In this document: one piece after another, positions 14,183-19,052 of the stretch | Layout of the letters: each line of letters opens with the position of its first letter | Position numbering within the stretch: position 1 is the first letter of the stretch | Source: JACMOY01 sp038322575 | Lineage (GTDB): Bacteria; Actinomycetota; Actinomycetes; Actinomycetales; Angustibacteraceae | Direction: 5' to 3' | Length of the DNA stretch: 19,052 nucleotides | Assembly (NCBI GenBank): GCA_038322575.1 | Contig: JBBQGB010000061.1 | Location: 1-19,052 of the forward strand | Position numbers and translations under genes: made by a program | The notes under the pieces: generated by a model | The model's database searches: none | What the model was told of the DNA's origin: nothing | What the model saw: the letters and a program-made list of their open reading frames with translations, nothing else

Positions 14183-14857
14183 TTAGTAGCCGGTTGGATC
14201 CCAACAGGCCGTGAAGCTCGCCTCGTCAAGGCGCGTGTTCCAAAGTCGGATCGAACGGTCCGTGGGATGCAACTGGTACCCGCGCCGTTGCGTCTCGTCC
14301 CACCAGCAGCAGGTCTCGACCTTGGCCGCACCCATTCGAAGAGCTTCGTCCAGCGCAGGCGCGAGGTCAGAATCCGAGGAGGCCACGATGACCAGATCGG
14401 TTGCCGAGTCCTGAGCCTCACGGATCGTCGCGAGGGCGCACAGGACGTCCACGCCCTTTTCCTGCGGCTTGCCACGGACGATCTTGTTACCGGATGCGTC
14501 GGTCGCGACCCGGCCATCTGCGTCGCGTTCATACAAATACTTCAGGGGACGAAGCGTGACCTGGACGCGCCGGTCTCGCTCCCAGTGTGACTTCTGTGCC
14601 TGGTTGCGCGCGTAGCCGCCTGGGTCGTGTTCGCTGCTCGGCTGCCCCCGGAACACGAGCACCCTCCGCAGTACGGCGTGCTGTCGTCCAGGCGCCTGCT
14701 TGGCGTTCCGCGCCTGTAGCAGACGCTGCGCGAATAGCAACGGGTCGATGAGCGTTTCGTGCCTCGGCCGCAGGCGAGTCGAGGAGAAGAGACCGTGGCC
14801 TGTGAGGTGGACATTCTGGTAGTCGACGATGACCGCAGCCCGCAGTTCTTCCCCCAC
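14183..14857 (-). CDS. NYN-domain (PIN-like) protein, putative RNase, cargo of the mini-element
   Basis: 224 residues. The NYN/LabA-like acidic pocket is visible: Asp12 in AAVIVDYQNVHLTG (7-20), Asp137 in KGVDVLCALATI (134-145), and Asp162/Asp164 in DLVIVASSDSDLAPAL (154-169). Between them is a basic region (RNQAQKSHWERDRRVQV). The C-terminal ~50 residues, rich in Trp and Arg, are not a domain I recognise. NYN proteins are metal-dependent nucleases, mostly acting on RNA, and several occur in phage-defence or toxin settings; the target here is unknown. The GTG at 14857 follows AGGGGG by five bases; an ATG at 14862 is in another frame. Codon use is atypical for the region (TAT, TTG, GAA, GCA, GAT in a row), consistent with transfer. 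It is the only gene between the 28-bp repeats. Confidence 0.85.
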   Translation of the reverse strand: MGEELRAAVIVDYQNVHLTGHGLFSSTRLRPRHETLIDPLLFAQRLLQARNAKQAPGRQHAVLRRVLVFRGQPSSEHDPGGYARNQAQKSHWERDRRVQVTLRPLKYLYERDADGRVATDASGNKIVRGKPQEKGVDVLCALATIREAQDSATDLVIVASSDSDLAPALDEALRMGAAKVETCCWWDETQRRGYQLHPTDRSIRLWNTRLDEASFTACWDPTGY

Positions 14858-14871
14858 AGCATCCCCCTGGC

Positions 14872-14906
14872 AAAAAATGCCCCACCAGTCCCGGAGGACG
14901 GTGGGG
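14872..14906 (-). terminator. intrinsic terminator in the leader of the NYN gene, possible attenuator
   Basis: On the minus strand CCCCACC (14906-14900) pairs with GGTGGGG (14886-14880), extended by GTC/GAC past one bulged base, and is followed after CA by six Ts (14877-14872). It is the only hairpin with a true T-run I saw in the window. It ends 14 bases before the GTG of the NYN gene and starts about 13 bases after the -10 of the promoter candidate. It could block readthrough from udgX, attenuate the NYN gene, or both. Confidence 0.7.
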
Positions 14907-14918
14907 AGCTAGGCCCTC

Positions 14919-14947
14919 ATCACAGCACAAGCATCAGCACTGGTCAA
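14919..14947 (-). promoter_or_regulatory. candidate promoter of the NYN gene
   Basis: Minus-strand TTGACC (14947-14942), 17-base spacer, TGTGAT (14924-14919), with a TGC extended -10 directly before it. The -35 is five of six. Transcription would start near 14912, almost at the base of the terminator hairpin. Confidence 0.55.
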
Positions 14948-15098
14948 CCGAGCGCCCATCTCCATCGCCCAAAAGGGCTACCGGACGCCGGCAACGTCGC
15001 GCGGAAGGATCCAGCAGTTGCAAACACGCCCTGGCTCCAGTCGTTACCCGCCTGGCCAACGGATGTCGAGACGTCTCTCCGGCCGACCACGGTCGCAG

Positions 15099-15126
15099 TC
15101 AGGTCAGCAGCCCGGCGACGACCCTC
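15099..15126. repeat. right 28-bp direct repeat, probable attachment site inside the udgX 3' end
   Basis: Exact copy of 13990-14017. On the minus strand it holds the last nine-odd codons of udgX and its TGA. The overlap with the coding end keeps the host gene functional after integration. Confidence 0.85.
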
Positions 15127-15728
15127 AGGTCGGCCACCAGGGCGGCGAACGCGGCCGGCCGGTCGGGGTCGGGCGTGCGCAGGACCGACGACGGGTGGAC
15201 GGTCGGGACGTGCGCGACACCGTCCAGCCGCACCACCTGCCCGCGCTCGCGCGTCACCCGGACGCCGGGCCCCATCAGCGAGCGCGCGGCGGTGGCACCC
15301 AGCACGACGACCACCTCGGGGGCGACCGCCGCGAGCTCGGCCACCAGCCACGGCCGGCACGCGGTGATGTGCGCCAGCTCGGGCGTCTGGTGGATGCGGC
15401 GCTTGCCTGACGGGGTGAACCGGAAGTGCTTCACGGCGTTGGTGACGTACAGGTCCCCCCGCGCGAGACCCGCCTCGTCCAGGGCCTGCTGCAGCAGGAC
15501 GCCGGCCGGTCCGACGAACGGGATGCCGCGTTGGTCCTCGACGTCGCCGGGCTGCTCACCGACCAGCGCCACCCGCGCCGCCGGGTTGCCGGCCGAGAAC
15601 ACCACCTGGGACGCCGGCTCCCACAGCTCGCAGCCCCGACAGGCCGGTGCCGCCGCCTTGAGCGCGTCCACCGCCGCCTCGGCCGGCACCCACTGGTCGG
15701 CACCCGGTCGCGCCACGTCGTCGGCCAT
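15099..15728 (-). CDS. udgX: uracil-DNA glycosylase, UdgX type
   Basis: Iron-sulfur uracil-DNA glycosylase superfamily, family 4-like. UdgX proteins bind uracil in DNA and become covalently trapped through a histidine. 209 residues. Motif A is GEQPGD (57-62). The diagnostic UdgX loop KRRIH is at 109-113, with His113 the covalent residue by family knowledge. Motif B is HPSS at 178-181. Cluster ligand candidates are Cys30 and Cys33 in CRGC and Cys124; His101 in NAVKH stands where family 4 enzymes have a cysteine. ATG at 15728 with a GGGGG-type site. It is transcribed toward the mini-element; its last 28 bases are the right repeat, so its C-terminus VVAGLLT is unaltered. Confidence 0.93.
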   Translation of the reverse strand: MADDVARPGADQWVPAEAAVDALKAAAPACRGCELWEPASQVVFSAGNPAARVALVGEQPGDVEDQRGIPFVGPAGVLLQQALDEAGLARGDLYVTNAVKHFRFTPSGKRRIHQTPELAHITACRPWLVAELAAVAPEVVVVLGATAARSLMGPGVRVTRERGQVVRLDGVAHVPTVHPSSVLRTPDPDRPAAFAALVADLRVVAGLLT

Positions 15729-15770
15729 GTCCCCCAGCCTGCCCAGGTGGCGGCGCCCGCGCCACGCGAA

Positions 15771-15800
15771 CGGCCCGTGACCCCTGGGGGTCACGGGCCG
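15771..15800 (-). terminator. 13-bp perfect hairpin after tRNA-Tyr
   Basis: CGGCCCGTGACCC (15771-15783) pairs exactly with 15788-15800 around CTGG. It lies 14 bases beyond the tRNA-Tyr 3' end and 42 bases before the udgX start. No T-run. Likely ends the tRNA transcript, leaving little room for a separate udgX promoter. Confidence 0.7.
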
Positions 15801-15813
15801 ACGTCCGACTCGG

Positions 15814-15894
15814 TGGCAGGTGAAGGATTCGAACCTTCGAAGCTTTCGCGACGGATTTACAGTCCGCTCCCATTGGCCGCTCGGGCAACCTGCC
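15814..15894 (-). tRNA. tRNA-Tyr (anticodon GTA)
   Basis: 81-base class II tRNA. The acceptor GGCAGGT pairs with ACCTGCC, the anticodon loop is CTGTAAA with GTA, a long variable arm (TCGCGAAAGC region) is present, and the T arm is GAAGG-TTCGAAT-CCTTC. Discriminator A, CCA not encoded. Confidence 0.95.
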
Positions 15895-15929
15895 GCGCTG
15901 AGGGGGTCGCCCCCTGACCAGCGGGTGGA

Positions 15930-15959
15930 AGGATAGCAAGCGCAGCGCCCGCACCCGAA
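15930..15959 (-). promoter_or_regulatory. candidate tRNA-Tyr promoter
   Basis: Minus-strand TTCGGG (15959-15954), 18-base spacer, TATCCT (15935-15930) with an extended TGC just upstream. A start near 15923 would give a leader of about 29 bases that includes the small hairpin AGGGGG-TCG-CCCCCT at 15901-15915. Confidence 0.45.
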
Positions 15960-15974
15960 CACCCGGAGGACACC

Positions 15975-16463
15975 GTGGCCGACTCCTCGATGGACGTCGT
16001 CAGCAAGATCGACCGGCAGGAGGTCGACAACGCCCTGAACCAGGCCGCGAAGGAGGTCGCCCAGCGCTACGACTTCAAGGGCACCGACGCGTCGGTGGGG
16101 TGGAGCGGCGAGGCGATCCTGATGAAGGCCACCAGCGAGGAGCGCGTCAAGGCGGTGCTCGACGTCCTGCAGACCAAGCTCGTGCACCGAGGCGTCTCGC
16201 TCAAGGCCCTGGACACCGGCGAGCCCAAGGCGTTCGGCAAGGAGTACCGGATCGAGGCCACCCTGCAGGAGGGGCTGACCCAGGAGAACGCCAAGAAGCT
16301 CGGCAAGATCATCCGCGACCAGGGCCCCAAGGGCGTCAAGGTGCTGATCCAGGGCGACGAGCTGCGGGTCACGAGCAAGTCGCGCGACGACCTGCAGGCC
16401 GTGCAGTCGCTGCTGCGCGGCGCCGACCTCGACGTCGCCGTGCAGTTCACCAACTACCGGTGA
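15975..16463 (+). CDS. YajQ-family nucleotide-binding protein
   Basis: 162 residues matching the YajQ/UPF0234 family along its length: ADSSMDVVSKIDRQEVDNALNQA at the start, QRYDFKG (30-36), KALDTGEPKAFGKEYR, the lysine-rich IIRDQGPKGVKVLIQGDELRVTSKSRDDLQ, and the usual ending ADLDVAVQFTNYR. Members are small cytoplasmic proteins with two ferredoxin-like folds; some bind cyclic di-GMP, others tRNA or nucleotides. Which applies here is not decidable. The GTG at 15975 is preceded by GGAGGA. Diverges from tRNA-Tyr. Confidence 0.94.
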   Translation: MADSSMDVVSKIDRQEVDNALNQAAKEVAQRYDFKGTDASVGWSGEAILMKATSEERVKAVLDVLQTKLVHRGVSLKALDTGEPKAFGKEYRIEATLQEGLTQENAKKLGKIIRDQGPKGVKVLIQGDELRVTSKSRDDLQAVQSLLRGADLDVAVQFTNYR

Positions 16464-16497
16464 GCCCCGGCCGGACGTCGGCCCGCACCCGAGCGCG

Positions 16498-17352
16498 GTG
16501 ACCGTGGCACGGCGCGGTTTCGTCCTCGGCTCGATCTGGTCGGCCCTGGTCGCCGCGCGCTCGCGCGCACCCGCCTCCGTACCGGGCGAGCGGCGGCAGA
16601 CGTACGCGTACGGCCCGGCCAAGGCCCAGGTCGCCGAGCTCCGGCTGCCGCCCGGCACCCCCCGCGGGGTCGTCGTCCTGGTGCACGGCGGCTACTGGCA
16701 GGCGGGCTACGACCTGCACCTGGAGGACGCCGTCGCCGCCGACCTGGTCGGCGCCGGCTGGGCGGTCTGGAACCTGGACTACCGCGCGGTCGGCGACGGC
16801 GGCGGCTGGCCGACCACGTTCACCGACGTCGCGGCGGGGGCCGACCACCTGGCCGTGGCGGCGCGCGAGCACGACCTCAGCCTGGCGCGGGTCGTCGGCG
16901 TCGGGCACTCGGCCGGCGGCGCGCTGGCGCTGTGGCTGGCGGCGCGAGCGGGCCTGCCGGCCGGTGCGCCCGGGGGGCGGCCCGACGTCCGGCTGACGGC
17001 CGTGGCGACCCAGGCGGGCGTCAACGACCTGGCCACCGGCTCGCGCGACGGCCTCGGGGGTGCGGCGGTCGACTCCGTCGTGGGTGGGACGCCGGCGACC
17101 GTGCCCGAGCGCTACGCCCAGGTCGACCCGACGGCCCTGCTGCCGCTCGGGGTGCCCGTGCTGGTGGTCACCGGCGCGGACGACGTCACCGTGCCGCCGT
17201 CCCAGTCACGCGGGTTCGCGGCGGCCGCGACGAATGCCGGGGACGGCGTCCGGCTCGAGGTCGTGCCCGGTGAGGCGCACTTCGAGCACCTCGACCCGAC
17301 GTCCGCCGTGTGGAAGGTCGTGCGCGACTGGCTGGATGCCCAGCCCCGGTAG
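16498..17352 (+). CDS. alpha/beta hydrolase, kynurenine-formamidase-like
   Basis: 284 residues with a complete hydrolase fold pattern: oxyanion motif VLVHGGYWQ (60-68), nucleophile Ser138 in GVGHSAGGALAL, acid Asp228 or Asp229 in VTGADDVTVP, and base His261 or His264 in EAHFEHLD. The HGGYWQ form is typical of arylformamidases of tryptophan breakdown and related esterases, but no other kynurenine-pathway gene is nearby, so substrate is open. The first 30 residues contain paired arginines and a short hydrophobic run (ARRGFVLGSIWSALVAA); without a clear cleavage site I do not call a signal peptide. The GTG at 16498 lacks a good ribosome site, and a GTG at 16504 is an alternative. It begins 34 bases after yajQ. 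Confidence 0.83.
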   Translation: MTVARRGFVLGSIWSALVAARSRAPASVPGERRQTYAYGPAKAQVAELRLPPGTPRGVVVLVHGGYWQAGYDLHLEDAVAADLVGAGWAVWNLDYRAVGDGGGWPTTFTDVAAGADHLAVAAREHDLSLARVVGVGHSAGGALALWLAARAGLPAGAPGGRPDVRLTAVATQAGVNDLATGSRDGLGGAAVDSVVGGTPATVPERYAQVDPTALLPLGVPVLVVTGADDVTVPPSQSRGFAAAATNAGDGVRLEVVPGEAHFEHLDPTSAVWKVVRDWLDAQPR

Positions 17353-17353
17353 C

Positions 17354-18226
17354 TCAGCGCTCGTAGCCGGCCATCGACTCGAGCCGGTAGATGCGGTCGG
17401 CCATCGGCGGGTGGGTGGCGAACATCCGGCTCATCCCCTCGGTGCGGAAGGGGTTGGCGATCATCAGGTGGCTGGTGTTGACCAGCTCGCGGTCCGGCGG
17501 CAGGGGCAGCGCCTGGGTGCCGGCCTCGAGCTTGCGCAGGGCCGACGCCAGGGCCAGCGGGTCGCCGGTGAGCCGGGCGCCGTCCTCGTCGGCGTCGTAC
17601 TCGCGGGTGCGGCTGATCGCCATCTGGATCAGCATCGCGGCGAACGGTGCGGCGATCGCCATCAGGATCAGCGCGAACGGGTTGGGGCGGTCCTCGTTGT
17701 CACCGCCGCCGAACCCGCCGCCGAAGAACAGCCCGATCTGGGCCACCGACGTCACGACGCCCGCGATCGCCGCGGCCACCGACGAGGTGAGGATGTCGCG
17801 GTTGTAGACGTGCATGAGCTCGTGGCCCAGCACCCCGCGCAGCTCGCGCTCGTCCAGGATGGCCAGGATCCCGTCGGTGCAGCAGACGGCGGCGTTGGCC
17901 GGGTTGCGCCCGGTGGCGAACGCGTTGGGCGCCATGGTCGGCGAGACGAACAGCCGCGGCATCGGCTGGCGGGCCGTCGTCGACAGCTCGCGCACGATGC
18001 GGTGCATCACGGGCTGCTCGGCCTCGCTCACCGGCCGCGCGCGCATGGCCCGGATCGCGATCTTGTCGCTGTTCCAGTACCCGTACGCCGTCATCCCCAC
18101 GCCCAGCAACGCGAACGCCCAGATGAACCGGCCGCGGCCGATCACCGACCCGAGCAGCAGGAGCAGCCCGAAGATGCCGCCGAGCAGCGCTGCGGTCTTG
18201 AGCCCGTTGAAGTGCTGGTGGCGCAT
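17354..18226 (-). CDS. htpX: membrane zinc metalloprotease HtpX
   Basis: Peptidase family M48 protease that degrades damaged membrane proteins. 290 residues. Two N-terminal membrane segments are at about 11-30 and 33-52. The zinc site HELMH is at 135-139 in GVLGHELMHVYNRDIL, preceded by MAPNAFATGRNP. A further pair of hydrophobic segments flanks a Gly-rich loop (FFGGGFGGGDNEDRPNPF). The third zinc ligand is the Glu in SRTREYDADEDG. The C-terminus has FATHPPMADRIYRLE. ATG at 18226 with GAGGAAGG; the open frame upstream lacks homology. It converges on the hydrolase gene with a single base between the stop codons. Confidence 0.95.
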   Translation of the reverse strand: MRHQHFNGLKTAALLGGIFGLLLLLGSVIGRGRFIWAFALLGVGMTAYGYWNSDKIAIRAMRARPVSEAEQPVMHRIVRELSTTARQPMPRLFVSPTMAPNAFATGRNPANAAVCCTDGILAILDERELRGVLGHELMHVYNRDILTSSVAAAIAGVVTSVAQIGLFFGGGFGGGDNEDRPNPFALILMAIAAPFAAMLIQMAISRTREYDADEDGARLTGDPLALASALRKLEAGTQALPLPPDRELVNTSHLMIANPFRTEGMSRMFATHPPMADRIYRLESMAGYER

Positions 18227-18296
18227 GGGGACCTTCCTCGAGGTGGCGTTCCCCTGCTGAACGCTCACCCGACCCCCGGACGTTCCCGCCCCCGAT

Positions 18297-18336
18297 CGGG
18301 GCAACGGCGCGTCACCCTTGACGCGCCGTCGCCCCG
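18297..18336 (-). terminator. hairpin overlapping the end of the acetyltransferase gene
   Basis: An 11-bp perfect stem (18304-18314 with 18319-18329, loop CCCT) continues past one A-C mismatch into six more pairs (18297-18302 with 18331-18336). The stem includes the last codons and the TGA of the GNAT gene. It separates that gene from htpX. Confidence 0.65.
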
Positions 18337-18800
18337 TTGATGCTGCGCCCCAGCTGGAGGATGGCCGACCCGTCGGGCAGTGTCGACGTCCGACCGCTGC
18401 GCGCCCACCCGGCGGAGGCGTAGAGGGCGAGCGCCCGGTCGTTGGACCGCCGGGTCCACAGCGTCAGGTCCTGGCACCTGCGATCGGCCGCCTGCCGGTG
18501 CAGCTCGGCCATCGTCCGGCCACCCACGCCGCGGCCCCACAGCTCGGGGCGGACGAACACCATCGACACGTGACCCCAGCCGGGGCGCTGGACGCCGGCA
18601 CCGTCGTCCTCGCACCAGGGCTCGGCCAGGGCCATCGAGACGACGTCGCCGGCCTCACGCAGCCAGACAACGCACGCAGCGGCATCCATCAGCTTGGCCC
18701 GCACCCGCGCCACCCGCTCGGGTGTGGCGGGCTGACCGCGCGCGGCGTTGGCCCGCTGCCACACGTCCACCAGCTCGTCCGTCGTCGCGGGCTCGTCCAT
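18312..18800 (-). CDS. GNAT-family N-acetyltransferase
   Basis: 162 residues of the acetyl-CoA-dependent GNAT fold. Motif A with the CoA pyrophosphate loop is at about 80-104 (MVFVRPELWGRGVGGRTMAEL, with GRGVGG), and motif B at 119-137 (SNDRALALYASAGWARSGR). Acceptor unknown. The ATG at 18800 has GGGGGAG only two bases upstream, which is tight; the upstream in-frame TTG at 18866 lies inside the inverted repeat and adds no conserved sequence. The end of the gene forms half of a terminator hairpin. Confidence 0.88.
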   Translation of the reverse strand: MDEPATTDELVDVWQRANAARGQPATPERVARVRAKLMDAAACVVWLREAGDVVSMALAEPWCEDDGAGVQRPGWGHVSMVFVRPELWGRGVGGRTMAELHRQAADRRCQDLTLWTRRSNDRALALYASAGWARSGRTSTLPDGSAILQLGRSINGATARQG

Positions 18801-18815
18801 GGCTCCCCCGTCGCA

Positions 18816-18906
18816 CCGCCACACCAACAGGCACAAGTCTGCCGGCGCCGCCGTCGTCGTGCTCAAGACAGTGACGGACGGACAGTTGTGCCTGTCGGTG
18901 TGGCGG
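18816..18906. repeat. 91-bp inverted-repeat structure upstream of the acetyltransferase gene
   Basis: A 21-bp arm (18816-18836) is the inverted copy of 18886-18906 with one mismatch, around a 49-bp spacer. The arms contain CAGGCACAA and TTGTGCCTG. It fills the gap between two leftward genes almost completely. Confidence 0.8.
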
Positions 18907-18914
18907 CTCGTGGC

Positions 18915-19052
18915 TCAGGGCGTGAAGGCGGCGCGACCGGCGTCGGCGACCCGGTGGTCGTCCTCGACCGAGCCGGCGCTGACCCCCACGCCGCCGGCGA
19001 CCTCACCGGAGGCGTCGCGCAGCAGCACCCCGCCGCCGAAGACCGCGAGCCG
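18915..19052 (-). CDS. GlcG/HbpS-like (DUF336) protein, C-terminal fragment
   Basis: 45 codons in an open frame that ends in TGA at 18917-18915 and runs off the window. The sequence LAVFGGGVLLRDASGEVAGG followed by VGVSAGSVEDDHRVADAGRAA matches the end of the GlcG/HbpS (heme-binding, DUF336) family, where GG-P-x-V-x-G-x-IGVSG-x(n)-D is typical. Function of many members is uncertain; some bind heme, others accompany glycolate or diol metabolism genes. Only the last third is visible. Confidence 0.78.
   Translation of the reverse strand, partial: RLAVFGGGVLLRDASGEVAGGVGVSAGSVEDDHRVADAGRAAFTP

Larger units (their letters stand above)
13990..15126. mobile_element. 1.1-kb integrated mini-element at the 3' end of udgX, carrying one NYN-domain gene
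   Basis: A perfect 28-bp direct repeat at 13990-14017 and 15099-15126 encloses 1,081 bp. The right copy is the last 28 bases of udgX including its TGA, so the gene stays intact; the left copy is an orphan 3' end lying just upstream of tRNA-Thr. This is the geometry left by a site-specific recombinase using a gene 3' end as attachment site. Composition differs: hand counts give about 65 and 60 percent GC for 14341-14400 and 14521-14580, against 82 percent for 15121-15180 inside udgX. No integrase, transposase or inverted terminal repeat is visible, so it is either a recombinase-less satellite or a remnant. A 10-bp palindrome GAGACGTCTC lies at 15068-15077. Confidence 0.75.

Noticed and set aside
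13990..14532. 180-codon minus-strand frame that ends in RVVAGLLT like UdgX
   Set aside because: The shared ending is only the left att repeat. The frame overlaps the NYN gene out of register and has no UDG motifs, so it is not a udgX pseudogene.
14063..14590. 175-codon plus-strand frame in the mini-element, considered as a possible recombinase
   Set aside because: It is antisense to the NYN coding sequence and lacks any tyrosine or serine recombinase motif.
14542..14862. ATG at 14862 as an alternative start just before the NYN gene
   Set aside because: It is in a different frame and gives an Arg/Ser-rich peptide, whereas the GTG at 14857 opens directly into the NYN motif.
13990..15126. Reading the 28-bp repeats as insertion-sequence target duplication
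   Set aside because: 28 bp is too long for normal transposon target duplication, no terminal inverted repeats or transposase are visible, and the repeat matches a gene 3' end.
1..19052. CRISPR array or prophage block
   Set aside because: No regularly spaced repeats of 25-40 bp and no phage structural, lysis or integrase genes were seen.

Overview
The window is a chromosomal segment of a high-GC Gram-positive bacterium (Actinomycetota). The evidence is the very G/C-rich third codon positions, many GTG and TTG starts, an rpoB that begins with TTG, a tRNA-Trp just upstream of secE-nusG-rplK-rplA, and the block rpmG-hadA-hadB. The gene order and protein features resemble Micrococcales (perhaps a Cellulomonas relative), but that placement is inference.

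Layout. Positions 1-7008 are read leftward and hold the transcription/translation core: tRNA-Trp, secE, nusG, rplK, rplA, a structured L10-type leader, rplJ, rplL, a terminator/attenuator and the first 900 codons of rpoB. Positions 7155-10304 are read rightward: a class I/II aminotransferase, a 22-bp perfect terminator hairpin, an adenosine deaminase, and a two-domain sirohydrochlorin-chelatase-like protein that overlaps it by ATGA. Positions 10348-13932 are read leftward: tRNA-Thr(GGT), tRNA-Met(CAT), rpmG, then hadA, hadB, an MFS transporter and murB. The last four each overlap the next by four bases.

The most unusual part is 13990-15126. A perfect 28-bp direct repeat, which is the last 28 bases of the uracil-DNA glycosylase gene udgX including its stop codon, brackets about 1.1 kb of visibly lower-GC DNA. 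That DNA carries one gene, for a 224-residue NYN (PIN-like) nuclease-family protein. It looks like a tiny site-specifically integrated element with no recombinase of its own, inserted between udgX and tRNA-Thr. Between a good promoter candidate and the NYN start lies a near-canonical intrinsic terminator (hairpin followed by six Ts), so the gene may be controlled by attenuation or kept silent.

To the right are udgX, tRNA-Tyr, a YajQ-family protein, an alpha/beta hydrolase resembling kynurenine formamidase, the membrane metalloprotease HtpX, a GNAT acetyltransferase, a 91-bp inverted-repeat structure, and the C-terminus of a GlcG/HbpS-like protein cut by the window edge.

All assignments come from reading motifs by eye. 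No database search or folding program was run.
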